DNA of 64,000 bases from Caccoplasma intestinavium (GCA_018715885.1 DVKT01000062.1:5294-69293); one strand, 5' to 3'. Shown: positions 26,117 to 35,462, counted from the first letter of the stretch. Notes: generated from the sequence alone by a model not told the origin. Program-made: numbers and translations.

Positions 26117-26124
26117 CAAAGATA
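26117..26124 (-). promoter_or_regulatory. -7 box TATCTTTG for the padR-pspC operon
   Basis: Exact TAnnTTTG match on the minus strand, 28 bases before the padR ATG. Confidence 0.6.
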
Positions 26125-26133
26125 TATAATTAC

Positions 26134-26162
26134 AATAGTACTATGTATTGCATAGTACTATT
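26134..26162. promoter_or_regulatory. Probable PadR operator
   Basis: AATAGTACTATG and CATAGTACTATT form a perfect 12-bp inverted repeat spaced by TATTG. It covers the place where the -33 element of the padR promoter must lie, so a bound repressor would block transcription. Confidence 0.65.
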
Positions 26163-26234
26163 ATTTATAAATTATTAACATGTAAACATTGGAGATGGTG
26201 TGTTGTAATTGCTCTTAAATTATTGTGGATATGT

Positions 26235-26715
26235 ATGTCATTTCGAGCGTATGCGAGGAATCTCTGCTTCTTTCATCGGATGAAATTTTTCGGTGCTCTT
26301 GCACCTCAGAATGACACGCTTGTTCAGAAACAGATGGGGCGAGAAGAAAGAAAATGAAGTTAACTTAGATCTGTCGACCGAGTGTGAGGAATCTTATCGT
26401 TTGGTCGGAGATTCTTCAAGGCGAAGCCATTCAGCATGACATGCGCATGGAATGAGATTTTTCCTCCTTGCAGTCGTCAGAATGACATACGTGTTATTCC
26501 GAATGGATATGAGGAATCTCTACATATGTCATCTCGAACGAAAGTGAGAGATCTCATCGTTGGGGATTTTTCGGGGCTACGTACTTAACAGGGTTGTGAT
26601 TCTTGATAGATGATTCTTCACTTCGCTTATACTCCGTTCAGCATGACATGCAATTCAAGGGCGGTAGCCTCTTGTCATTTCGGGTGAGGCCGATAGTCGA
26701 TGAGGAATCTATTCC
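26235..26715. repeat. Cluster of REP-like interspersed repeats
   Basis: At least four related units. One unit spans 26235-26316, opening TGTCATTTCGAGCG and closing CTCAGAATGACA, so its ends are inverted repeats. Others close at about 26441 (ATTCAGCATGACAT), 26485 (CAGAATGACA) and 26650 (GTTCAGCATGACA), and a further start lies near 26675 (TGTCATTTCGGGTG). The stretch 26163-26805 contains no gene besides them. Confidence 0.6.
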
Positions 26716-26805
26716 TTCTTATTGGTAATTGAATTGTTGCCTGCATGAGAGGGTTGTGGACAGAACTTTCAAGATGGCAGGTATTGGTGAAGAAAAGTGG
26801 TTATC

Positions 26806-26848
26806 AAAGAAAAGAGTTGTGCCCATTCTCGGTACAACTCTTTTCTTT
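26806..26848. terminator. Terminator after pdxA
   Basis: AAAGAAAAGAGTTGT and ACAACTCTTTTCTTT form a perfect 15-bp stem around a 13-nt loop; it ends the minus-strand pdxA transcript. Confidence 0.8.
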
Positions 26849-26863
26849 ATAGGAGGGTGATAC

Positions 26864-27961
26864 TTAGTCTTCTTTCTCGGGAGCGTTGAGATCGAGGACC
26901 TCTCTGTCTCCGCTTTTGTCGAAGTATTGTTTGCGGAGAGGATTGGCGTGGTCGGCAGCATGTTGTACACGATTGTTCGTAACATCGATCGCCAGATAGA
27001 GAGCATGTCGGAAAGATTCTTCCGAGGCTTTGTTCTGTCCTGTAATATCGTATGCTGTACCGTGAGCCGGGGAGGTGCGCACGATAGGCAGTCCGGCAGT
27101 GAAGTTTACCCCGTCTTCCATTGCCAATGTTTTGAATGGTGCCAACCCTTGATCGTGGTACATGGCCAATACTCCGTCGAATTGGGCGAAGTGTCCCGAG
27201 CCGAAAAATCCGTCGGCGGCGTATGGACCGAAACATAATATCCCTTGATTTTCGGCCTCTTTGAGTGTGGGTATGATGATATCCTTTTCTTCTGTACCCA
27301 GTAGACCGTCTTCTCCGGCATGGGGGTTGAGAGACAGGACGGCAATACGGGGTTTCTCGATACGGAAATCTTCATGCAGACTTCGGTTGAAGATTGTCAG
27401 TTTTTCGAGAATATTTTCTCGTGTGATCATCGACGGGACTTTCGATAGGGGAAGGTGAGTGGTAACCAGTGCCACGCGTATGAGGTCATTGAGGAGAATC
27501 ATGAGCGACTTCTGGCCGTTTCCGGTTTTCTTTTCAAAGTATTCGGTATGTCCCGGGAAGTCGAATTTGTCCGACTGTATGGTGTGTTTGTTGATCGGTG
27601 CTGTAACGATAGCGTCGATAAGCCCGGCCTGCAAGTCGGCTGTCGCGGCTTCGAGGGCGAGAAAGGCGGCTTCTCCGGCTTGTGCCGAAGGTTTGGACAA
27701 TTCGACTTTCAGCTCGTCGTCGAAGCAGTTTATCATGTTGATTTTTCCAGCGGCACATTGTTCGGCCGAAGTAATGATATTGAAGTTGAAAGGCGGCAAA
27801 TCGAGTGCTTTACGATGGTAGGCGGCCACTTTGGAAGAGCCGTACACGACCGGTGTACAGAGTTCTACGATACGGGGATCGGAAAGCGTTTTCAGTATCA
27901 CTTCATATCCTACGCCGTTGATGTCGCCGTGGGTAATACCTATTTTCAGTTTATGTTCCAT
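26864..27961 (-). CDS. pdxA: 4-hydroxythreonine-4-phosphate dehydrogenase
   Basis: NAD-dependent, metal-requiring step of the DXP-dependent pyridoxal phosphate pathway. The 365 residues carry the three metal-binding His segments: VTTHLPLSKVP, LNPHAGEDGLLG and MYHDQGLAPFK, plus the N-terminal GITHGDINGVGYEVILK. The length is slightly above the enterobacterial form (about 330), as is usual in this phylum. It follows rlmN on the same strand with a 121-base gap. Confidence 0.95.
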   Translation of the reverse strand: MEHKLKIGITHGDINGVGYEVILKTLSDPRIVELCTPVVYGSSKVAAYHRKALDLPPFNFNIITSAEQCAAGKINMINCFDDELKVELSKPSAQAGEAAFLALEAATADLQAGLIDAIVTAPINKHTIQSDKFDFPGHTEYFEKKTGNGQKSLMILLNDLIRVALVTTHLPLSKVPSMITRENILEKLTIFNRSLHEDFRIEKPRIAVLSLNPHAGEDGLLGTEEKDIIIPTLKEAENQGILCFGPYAADGFFGSGHFAQFDGVLAMYHDQGLAPFKTLAMEDGVNFTAGLPIVRTSPAHGTAYDITGQNKASEESFRHALYLAIDVTNNRVQHAADHANPLRKQYFDKSGDREVLDLNAPEKED

Positions 27962-28082
27962 GTCGAATTTTTTTATTCGGAAAAGTGTTTTCCCGATTAT
28001 GCTAAGGTAGTTATTCTTCGTGAATAAAACAAATTTTCATTTTCTGGGGTGTACTGTGGGCTTACTTTCTTGCAAGCACGTT

Positions 28083-29111
28083 TTATCGGTTTTGTTCTTT
28101 TCGGGCGGTCGACAGCATACCGCATGCTGCTTTGATGTCTTCTCCCCGGGAGGCACGTATGGTGCAGATGATACCCTTGCGGGAAAGGGCATCGCGGAAT
28201 GCGATCATTTTTTCTTCGGACGGGCTGTGCAGATTTACTTGCGGTATGGTATGGAACCGTATGAGGTTGATACGGCAATCGAGGCCATGCAGCAGATGAG
28301 CCAGTTCGTTGATGTGAGCAGGGGTATCGTTGATACCTTCGAAAACGATGTATTCGAAAGAGAGACGGCGCTGGTGGCTGAAATCGTACTGTCGTAACAG
28401 TTCGATCGTTTGGGATATGGGAAATGCTTTTTGTATTGGCATCAATTCTTGGCGACCTTCGGCAAACGGGTGATGCAGACTGATGGCCAAGTGGCACTGA
28501 CTTTCGTCGAGAAATCGGCGTAAGCTGGGAGTAATACCTATGGTCGATAGGGTAATGCGTCGAGGACTCCATGCAAAGCCGTTTTCCGAGGTAAGTATAT
28601 CGAGTGCTTTCAGTACTTCATCGGTATTGTCGAGCGGCTCTCCCATACCCATGAATACGATATTTGTCAATTTCTCGAATTCGGGTATGGAAACAATTTG
28701 ATTGATGATTTCTGTTGCGGTGAGGTTTTTTTTAAAGCCTTGTTTTCCAGTCATGCAGAAGTAGCAATTCATTTTACAGCCTACTTGCGACGATACACAC
28801 AATGTCGCACGCTCTCGGTCGGGAATATAGACGGTTTCGATGAAATTCTCGCCGGCGGCAAAAAGATATTTGACTGTTCCGTCTTCCGACCGATTTGCCT
28901 CGATCGGTTCGGTATAACCTATTTCAAAATCAGCGGAGAGTTTTTCCCGGTTGATTTTCGACAGGTTTGTCATTTGGTTGATGTTTTTCACACGGTTGCG
29001 ATAAAGCCATGCGGCGATTTGAGAAGCAGTAAAGCGGGGCATACCGTATTGTGCGACCAATTCTTTTAGTTCTTCTCCGGTTTTCCCGGCCAGATATTGT
29101 TTGTCTACCAT
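28083..29111 (-). CDS. rlmN: 23S rRNA (adenine-2503-C2)-methyltransferase
   Basis: Radical-SAM enzyme that methylates A2503 of 23S rRNA and A37 of some tRNAs. The 342 residues contain the cluster motif CYFCMTGKQG with the preceding Cys (GCKMNCYFC), the GMGEPLDN SAM-binding segment, and the C-terminal catalytic Cys in IRASRGEDIKAACGML. A TAnnTTTG box (29135-29142) lies 24 bases before the start. Confidence 0.96.
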   Translation of the reverse strand: MVDKQYLAGKTGEELKELVAQYGMPRFTASQIAAWLYRNRVKNINQMTNLSKINREKLSADFEIGYTEPIEANRSEDGTVKYLFAAGENFIETVYIPDRERATLCVSSQVGCKMNCYFCMTGKQGFKKNLTATEIINQIVSIPEFEKLTNIVFMGMGEPLDNTDEVLKALDILTSENGFAWSPRRITLSTIGITPSLRRFLDESQCHLAISLHHPFAEGRQELMPIQKAFPISQTIELLRQYDFSHQRRLSFEYIVFEGINDTPAHINELAHLLHGLDCRINLIRFHTIPQVNLHSPSEEKMIAFRDALSRKGIICTIRASRGEDIKAACGMLSTARKEQNR

Positions 29112-29134
29112 TTCTAAAAGTGAAGTTTACAACA

Positions 29135-29142
29135 CAAAGGTA
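29135..29142 (-). promoter_or_regulatory. -7 box TACCTTTG for rlmN
   Basis: Exact TAnnTTTG match on the minus strand. Confidence 0.6.
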
Positions 29143-29182
29143 GGGATTTGTTTCGGATTTTGAGAAAGGAATACTCTTTTTC

Positions 29183-29239
29183 CCGCCGGATATAAATAAA
29201 GCACCGCCGGACTTTATTTATATCCGGCGGTGCTTTATT
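29183..29239. terminator. Two overlapping, mutually exclusive hairpins after ppiD
   Basis: Stem A (29183-29201 with 29212-29230, 19 bp) and stem B (29194-29211 with 29222-29239, 18 bp) share bases, so only one can form at a time. On the minus strand stem B is transcribed first. The element ends the ppiD transcript. Confidence 0.65.
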
Positions 29240-29261
29240 TTAGTAGAGAACATTGTCTCTA

Positions 29262-31373
29262 TTAATAGAATTTGATTCGGTTATCTTCGATGTCGGCATT
29301 TTCTTCGAGTACGCTCATGAATTGATTGAGGAGCACGTATACCTTCTGATTGTATTTTTCTGCCTCGGCAGCGGCATCGATGGGTTCGTTGTTGTTCTCC
29401 TGACCGGTTACGGCAAACATATATACACCGCGATTACCGGCGATAGGACCTTCGAGTTTACCTTTGGCTGCGGTAGTAGCGGCTCCTATCAAGGCATTTT
29501 CGCTACCCAATCCGGCGATGGAAGATGTATTGAAGCTGATAAATTTAGCCTCTTCTACTTTTGAGTTCATCGCTTTGGCAGCCGCTTCGATATTGGTCGG
29601 ATTTTTCGCTTTCAAGTCGGCAATGATTTTTTCGGCTTTTTTCTCTCTCATCAATTCTTGACGCAGATATGGTTCTACGGCAGCTTGGGGCATATAGCCT
29701 TTTTCGGAGATGTCGGATACCATAGCTACGAGGAAGCTATTCTCGATATTGAATATTTCTGAGAGAACATCTTTTTTCGCATTGAAAGCCCATTTTACAA
29801 CCGTGCGACCATCATTGAGTGTTCCGAAGCTGATATCGTCGAGAGTCAACGTTGCGGTATTTACCAGCAAGCCTTCATGGGACGCATTAGCTTCGAAATC
29901 GGCCAGTTTATTATTGTTGGCGATATATTGGCTTACTTTGTTGTAGAGCTCACTGTATGTGTCGGAACTGGGACGTACGTTCATAACCAGTTGGGCCACG
30001 TTTGCTTTGGCCACGTTTGCTTTGCGTTCGGTTACTTGTACAAGGTGAATACCGTAGGGCGATTCTATACGCACCACGCCGTTGTTGCGGCTATTGAAGC
30101 AAAGGTCGTTGAATTCTTTGCCGAATTGCATGGCATCTGTTTCAGTAACCCAACCTATTTCTCCACCGTTGGCGCCGGAATTTCGTTCGGCAGAATATTG
30201 GCGTGCCATTTCTGCGAAATTACCGCCGTTTCTCAATACTGTGTAAATGCTGTCGATACGAGTTGTGGTAGCAGCATCGCTGTTGAGGGGGAACATGATG
30301 TGGCGTACTTTGACCGAATCGGGTGCGTTGTGTTTACCCATCAGACGGTACATTTTATATGCTTCACCTTCGAAGAAGGGACCATATACATCGCCAACTT
30401 GCGATTTCTGTACGAAATTTTTCATTTCGTCGTCCATTGTATTTACGGCCACATAAGCTTCGCTGTAAGGAACATCGGTGTTGAAAGTAAGGAATCCGCC
30501 CATGTCTTTGGTCGAAGCGAAAGTTTCACGCAATGCATTGATTTTTTCTTCGGTGGTTTTGTAGTCGGCTTCGCTGGGAACGATCTCTACTGAGATGTAT
30601 TTGATGGTGCGGTGAGCATCTTGCTTGTAACGTTCTTTGTCTTTGTTATAAGCTGCCGTCAATTCTTCGTTGGTGATGGTGATGTCTTTATCGGCAACAC
30701 TGGAATAAGGTTGCAGGGCATAAGCAAATTCTACCGATTTACGTCCGTTATCGTACGATGCTTGTAAATCGTATTTGTTGGGAGCCATCGTTTTGAGAAC
30801 CAAATTGAGGTATTTCTCCGAGAGACGTTGTTTTTTTACATCTTGTTCGAGAGCAATCCATTTGGTACGGTAATCTTGGATTTGTTCGATAACGTTTTCG
30901 GGGTATTGCGAAAGGTCATCGTTGAAGATTACTTGCAGGAAGTTGAGTAATTCGGCTTTGCTGGGGAACATTTGTTGGATTTGCGGAGCGATGTGGTCGC
31001 CTTGCAACAAGTCGGTCAATTCCTCTTTCGATACTTGTACGCCTACATTGGCAGCTGCATCGCTGATAACCATTTCCTGCACGATTTGGTCGAATACGTC
31101 CTTATTGATGCGGGCGGAATAACCTTCAGGCAAAGACATGCCGTATTGCTGACGGAACATGGCCTGCATTTCTTCGGTGCGGCGGTTGACCAATTCCGAA
31201 AATTCTTGTGTTGTAACCTTTTTACCGTTTACCACTACGACTTTGTCTTGCGACATTCTGAAAAAGGCTTGTCCCGAGTTGAGGAAGTCGCCTATGATAA
31301 ACGCGAGCAGGGCGACACCGATTACGATGACCAGAAGTCCTGCTTTGTTCCTGATTTTTTGTAAAGTAGCCAT
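29262..31373 (-). CDS. ppiD: PpiD-like membrane-anchored peptidylprolyl isomerase
   Basis: Periplasmic folding factor. Its 703 residues comprise an N-terminal membrane helix (GLLVIVIGVALLAFIIGDFL, about 12-31), a SurA-like N-terminal chaperone region (about 36-180), a parvulin domain near the middle (SVKVRHIMFPLN through SPYGIHLVQVTERK, about 355-455), and a long C-terminal part. Longer than the enterobacterial PpiD (623), as expected in this phylum. It is the last gene of the coaX-OMP-lptC-CorC-ppiD set and starts about 100 bases after the CorC/HlyC gene. Confidence 0.92.
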   Translation of the reverse strand: MATLQKIRNKAGLLVIVIGVALLAFIIGDFLNSGQAFFRMSQDKVVVVNGKKVTTQEFSELVNRRTEEMQAMFRQQYGMSLPEGYSARINKDVFDQIVQEMVISDAAANVGVQVSKEELTDLLQGDHIAPQIQQMFPSKAELLNFLQVIFNDDLSQYPENVIEQIQDYRTKWIALEQDVKKQRLSEKYLNLVLKTMAPNKYDLQASYDNGRKSVEFAYALQPYSSVADKDITITNEELTAAYNKDKERYKQDAHRTIKYISVEIVPSEADYKTTEEKINALRETFASTKDMGGFLTFNTDVPYSEAYVAVNTMDDEMKNFVQKSQVGDVYGPFFEGEAYKMYRLMGKHNAPDSVKVRHIMFPLNSDAATTTRIDSIYTVLRNGGNFAEMARQYSAERNSGANGGEIGWVTETDAMQFGKEFNDLCFNSRNNGVVRIESPYGIHLVQVTERKANVAKANVAQLVMNVRPSSDTYSELYNKVSQYIANNNKLADFEANASHEGLLVNTATLTLDDISFGTLNDGRTVVKWAFNAKKDVLSEIFNIENSFLVAMVSDISEKGYMPQAAVEPYLRQELMREKKAEKIIADLKAKNPTNIEAAAKAMNSKVEEAKFISFNTSSIAGLGSENALIGAATTAAKGKLEGPIAGNRGVYMFAVTGQENNNEPIDAAAEAEKYNQKVYVLLNQFMSVLEENADIEDNRIKFY

Positions 31374-31474
31374 TTATGTGTTTTGTTTTTAAGTTTCGGT
31401 TATAGGGTGTTTCCCATGTTAAAGCGCACGAAGATACAAAAAAAAGTGTTTGTTTGTGAATTTTACAGCCAATT

Positions 31475-32782
31475 TTATCGTTTTTCGCACTCTTTCTCTT
31501 TTGCTCCGGCAACGGAGTCGGTTTCGGCAATCCGCATTCTCACCCGACCTATGCGGGAATTGCTTCGGTCTAAGATTTCGAAAGAGTATTTTCCGTTTTC
31601 GACGGTTTCTCCCGGTTGCGGGATTGTCTGGTGATCGTGCAGGATATATCCGGCGATTGTCAGATATTCGTCCGATTCGGGCAAATCAAGATGATATATT
31701 TCATTGATTTTGCTTATTTCCATGCGTCCCGAAAATTCGTATGTGCGGTCGTCTATTTTTTTTGAAAAATAACGGGGGGTATCGTGTTCGTCCTCAATAT
31801 CCCCGAAAATTTCTTCTACGAGATCTTCGAGTGTGATGATACCGGCTGTACCTCCGTATTCGTTTACAACGACTGCAATGCTTTTTTTCTGTTGCATGAG
31901 CGACTTCATCAGTTTTTGAGCCGGCATGGTTTCTGCGACTTGGGTAATGGGGCGGATATATGTTTTCCAGTCGACCGAACGTTTAAAGAGATCCGATGAA
32001 TGAATATATCCTATGATGTGGTCGATATTGTCCTTATATACAAGAAGTTTGGAAAATCCCGTGTCGGTAAATCGTTTTATCAATGTGTGTTCCGATGTTT
32101 CGTCGATATTTACGGCGATGATTTCCGGACGCGGAATCATGCATTCCCGGGTACTTCGAGTTGAAAATTCCAAAGCATTTTGTAAGATTTTGACTTCTGT
32201 TTCGACGGGTTGATCGTTGTTTGAATCTTCTATACTTTGTTGCAGAAATTGGTCGAGTTCATCGATGCTGACGGAGTTTTCGGGTATGTTTTTTTCGATT
32301 TTTATTCCCGACAGGCGCAATATACTGTCAGATATACCAGTCGAGAAACGAGTAATCGGATATAAAATGATGTATATGAGGAATGTGGGTATAGCAAAAA
32401 ATCGTAGGCAGAAATTGGGGTTGATCCGAAACAATGCATTGGATAGGAATTCCGACGTCAGGAGAATTGCTATTGTTGCAACGATTGTCTGTCCGAGTAT
32501 GATAAATAGAGACTGATCCCAAATTCCGGCAATCAGTGGGCGTGTGAGGGTAGCTATGCTGATACCGAAAATCACCAGGGCTATGTTGTTACCGACGAGC
32601 AATGTTGTGATGAATTGTCGTTGATGCCGTGTGAAGAGGGTGAGTATGCGGCCGATGACGGTATGGTTTTGAGCATCGAGGTCGATACGCACTTTATTGG
32701 AAGAGACAAAGGCTACTTCCATTCCCGAAAAGAAAAATGAAAATAGTAGCGAGATGATGATAAGTATAACGGCGGGTGTCAT
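31475..32782 (-). CDS. CorC/HlyC (CNNM) family membrane protein
   Basis: 435 residues: an N-terminal DUF21/CNNM membrane domain with about four helices (1-190, including FSFFFSGMEVAFVSSNKVRIDL), two CBS repeats (about 205-330, with STRSTRECMIPRPEIIAV and VVVNEYGGTAGIITLEDLVEEIFGDI), and a C-terminal CorC_HlyC domain (about 345-425). Members are linked to Mg2+/Co2+ export; gliding-motility GldE belongs here too. The gene overlaps lptC by 4 bases (ATGA), indicating coupling. Confidence 0.9.
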   Translation of the reverse strand: MTPAVILIIISLLFSFFFSGMEVAFVSSNKVRIDLDAQNHTVIGRILTLFTRHQRQFITTLLVGNNIALVIFGISIATLTRPLIAGIWDQSLFIILGQTIVATIAILLTSEFLSNALFRINPNFCLRFFAIPTFLIYIILYPITRFSTGISDSILRLSGIKIEKNIPENSVSIDELDQFLQQSIEDSNNDQPVETEVKILQNALEFSTRSTRECMIPRPEIIAVNIDETSEHTLIKRFTDTGFSKLLVYKDNIDHIIGYIHSSDLFKRSVDWKTYIRPITQVAETMPAQKLMKSLMQQKKSIAVVVNEYGGTAGIITLEDLVEEIFGDIEDEHDTPRYFSKKIDDRTYEFSGRMEISKINEIYHLDLPESDEYLTIAGYILHDHQTIPQPGETVENGKYSFEILDRSNSRIGRVRMRIAETDSVAGAKEKECEKR

Positions 32783-33444
32783 TTTTTCGGGGTGTATTTT
32801 TTTGCATTATTTTCTCGGGAGCGAGGAGTATCGGTCCGCTTGCTTTTTTTTTCGTCGTTCTTATCTTGGTTTATAGGGAATATGCCCGTCGTATGTCGTA
32901 TGGTATATTGCGTCATGGCTTCGTTCGATATGAATCCGACGCCTTCGATAATTCTATCCGACCGTTCAATGTGTATGGCACTGTCGGAGTAAATACTCTT
33001 TTTCTGTTGATTCCAATATATTTCTTCGGTAAAGAATCGTTCGTCCTGCATGTTTTCTATGCGGACGTCTCCTCTCAGTCGCCAGAGTTGCAGTTTATTG
33101 AAGAATATGGCGGTATCGCTTAATATAAAAGATTCGGTAGCAAAATTCGAATCGAATTTTTCGACGAAAATACCCTGCGGGAAAAACCAGTACGGCTCAT
33201 CGGCTTTATCGAATACCCTCCATTCTTTGGCTTGTATGCGATAGCGGGTTACGCCGGAGTCGGAAATGAGGGTATTGACATCGAATGTCGAAAGGGAAGG
33301 GACGTCTTTGGGGTCTCCGAAACTTTCGATAATGGCTTTTTTCTCTTTCTGGCAGGAGGTCAGTATCGACACCGATGCCATCACTATGAGCATGATTGTA
33401 ACGGTAAGTGGCGAAATCCCGATAGAATGATGTCCGATCTTCAT
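32779..33444 (-). CDS. lptC: LPS export periplasmic protein LptC
   Basis: 221 residues. The N-terminus has a hydrophobic segment ending in a lipobox-like SILTSC, so it may be lipid-anchored. The periplasmic body has the LptC/OstA-like strands EEIYWNQQKKSIYSDSAIHIERSDRIIEGVGFISNEAMTQYTI-type repeats, recognisable as beta-jellyroll. LptC passes lipopolysaccharide from LptBFG to LptA. A poly-Lys/Arg tail ends the protein. Position beside CorC and ppiD is an envelope-assembly context. Confidence 0.88.
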   Translation of the reverse strand: MKIGHHSIGISPLTVTIMLIVMASVSILTSCQKEKKAIIESFGDPKDVPSLSTFDVNTLISDSGVTRYRIQAKEWRVFDKADEPYWFFPQGIFVEKFDSNFATESFILSDTAIFFNKLQLWRLRGDVRIENMQDERFFTEEIYWNQQKKSIYSDSAIHIERSDRIIEGVGFISNEAMTQYTIRHTTGIFPINQDKNDEKKSKRTDTPRSRENNAKKYTPKK

Positions 33445-33475
33445 AATTCAGGCGTACTGTTCCACCGTGTTTCGG

Positions 33476-34744
33476 TTAGTGCAAACGGCTTTTATAGAAC
33501 CACATCTCATTGAATGTCAGCCCTACGGAAATTTTGAATTCATTTTCGGTAACCAGTCGGGTCGGAGTCGTTCTACGGTTGGTATAGCCGAATGTAATAT
33601 TGATGATCGATTTGTTTCGCTTCATGGGTATTCCTGCACCCAAAGTAACTCCTGTTTCCCACAAATCATTGTTTCCGGTTGACGACTTGACGAGGGGATA
33701 TGAACGTCCCACGCTCAATCCTGCCCGATAACGGACACTTTGGAAAAATTTGTTCGAATATGTTTGGGGGAGAAATTCTGCGCCGATAGCGGCATTGAGA
33801 TAATTGTTGAAATAAGATGTCGAATTTTCAAATTTGGATTTGCTCCACGACTGGAACGTAAAATCTGCTCCTATTGTCAATCGCTCGTCGTATGTATAGC
33901 TTATACCGACCCCGTAAGATGCGGGTAAAGAATATCCGTTTTTCAGTTTTATGGTATCGTTTTGAAAGTAAGAGGTATTTCCCGAAGATGTGTTATAATT
34001 CCCTCCGCTGATATAGCCTTTTCCCAAAAGTTTTTTGCTCGGTGTGTAAACAGCACCTAAGGTAAGACGGTTTTTTTCGTTGATACGTATGGCATATTGT
34101 AGGCCTATATCTATGCGATAATCAGAGATATTGAGGGTGTTGTCGAAAACGGTAGCGTTGGTAGCATCGATGTTGGAGATCGATGTCGAGCTGTTGGTGA
34201 TTTCTCCGAACAGGTAATTGACGTTTACGCCAAGCGTAAATCCCTTGAACAAATAAGCTCCCAGACCGATATAAGCCTGATTGATGCTTCCTTCTCCGGT
34301 CTGTCTTACCGTGCCGTTCTTGATACCGCCGGTATAGTCATATCCTACTGTGGAAAATGGTAGGACGCCGATGCTTGTCGCCAACCATCGGGCTAATGGA
34401 AATTGCAAGGCAAAATATTCAAAACTCCAATTTGTCCTATGTTCTTTCAGCGATCCTTCTTTCATGTAATCGAATTGCAAACTTACACCGAAGTCGCATA
34501 GGAAAGTGAGTGTATCGATAGCCGCGTAGGAAGCCGGATTTTTTATATTGATTTGTTTTCCGCTCTGTATGGCATAACCTATTCCGCCCATCGATCGGGA
34601 AGCTCCGATGGTATGGTTATCGAGCGTGCCGTAACCGTAACGGGAGTATGGGCTGTCGATGTTGCTTTGTGCATGTAAGGGAAGTGTCCCTATGAACAAG
34701 GCGGCAATGAAAAATGTGTATAAAACCGATTTATGGGTAGACAT
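33476..34744 (-). CDS. Outer-membrane beta-barrel protein of the SPYSRYGYG type, function unknown
   Basis: 422 residues with a signal peptide ending near LHAQ. The mature N-terminus reads SNIDSPYSRYGYGTLDNHTIGASRSMGGIGYA, which I recall from FadL-like Bacteroidota outer-membrane proteins. The rest is strand-rich, with repeated aromatic and Gly positions. The start lies inside the 3' end of coaX (14-base overlap), indicating translational coupling. No transport substrate can be named. Confidence 0.75.
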   Translation of the reverse strand: MSTHKSVLYTFFIAALFIGTLPLHAQSNIDSPYSRYGYGTLDNHTIGASRSMGGIGYAIQSGKQINIKNPASYAAIDTLTFLCDFGVSLQFDYMKEGSLKEHRTNWSFEYFALQFPLARWLATSIGVLPFSTVGYDYTGGIKNGTVRQTGEGSINQAYIGLGAYLFKGFTLGVNVNYLFGEITNSSTSISNIDATNATVFDNTLNISDYRIDIGLQYAIRINEKNRLTLGAVYTPSKKLLGKGYISGGNYNTSSGNTSYFQNDTIKLKNGYSLPASYGVGISYTYDERLTIGADFTFQSWSKSKFENSTSYFNNYLNAAIGAEFLPQTYSNKFFQSVRYRAGLSVGRSYPLVKSSTGNNDLWETGVTLGAGIPMKRNKSIINITFGYTNRRTTPTRLVTENEFKISVGLTFNEMWFYKSRLH

Positions 34745-35462
34745 TATGATACAATATTCTGTTTAATCCTTTCAATACAATACAATCGTCTACAAAGATG
34801 GAGGTTTTTAATTTGTCTGCCAATAAAAAAGCATCTCCACCCGTTAAAAAAATCAAAAGCTCAGGATATTCTTGTCGCAGACTTGATATATAACCTTCGA
34901 TTTCGTAGCAAGCTCCGAGAATCGCCCCCGAACGCATTGCCGTTTCCGTATCATAGCCCAAGAGAGGAGTATCTCCGTTTTTTTCTACGACAGGCAATTT
35001 TTCGGTAAATTTATTCATCGATCTCAAACGCATCTTTATACCCGGCGCGATATTGCCTCCGAGGAAATGTCCTGTGGCAGTAATCATGTCGTATGTGATA
35101 CACGTCCCGGCATCGATGACCAGAATATCACGATCCGGAGCTTCGGCACGAGCCCCTATCACGGCGGCGATACGATCGCTTCCCAGTGTTTTCGGAGAGC
35201 GATAATCGATGATAACGGGCAGTGGCGTATCGGGCGTAAAATAGTAGAAGTGGGAGATTTGAGATTGCAGATAAGCCATCATATCGGTATCGGTGTGTGC
35301 AACCGAGGAATAAATGCAGCTCGATATGGGGTAGGCAGAGAGCAACTTGTCTATATAAGTCCGGCTGAGACGTGGTATTTGTTCTATCCTGTCGGGGATT
35401 CCTTCTCCCGAGAACAGCGCAACTTTGATGGTTGTATTTCCCTGGTCAATAACAAGGTGCAT
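34731..35462 (-). CDS. coaX: Type III pantothenate kinase
   Basis: First step of coenzyme A synthesis, by the CoaX type that is not feedback-inhibited by CoA and needs a monovalent cation. The 243 residues show VIDQGNTTIKVALF (phosphate loop), GSDRIAAVIGARA, VIDAGTCITYDMI (catalytic Asp) and GGNIAPGIKMRLRSM. The start at 35462 (MHLVIDQGNTT) is preferred over 35483, because the TATCTTTG box at 35481-35488 would leave the longer start upstream of the transcript. Confidence 0.94.
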   Translation of the reverse strand: MHLVIDQGNTTIKVALFSGEGIPDRIEQIPRLSRTYIDKLLSAYPISSCIYSSVAHTDTDMMAYLQSQISHFYYFTPDTPLPVIIDYRSPKTLGSDRIAAVIGARAEAPDRDILVIDAGTCITYDMITATGHFLGGNIAPGIKMRLRSMNKFTEKLPVVEKNGDTPLLGYDTETAMRSGAILGACYEIEGYISSLRQEYPELLIFLTGGDAFLLADKLKTSIFVDDCIVLKGLNRILYHNVYP

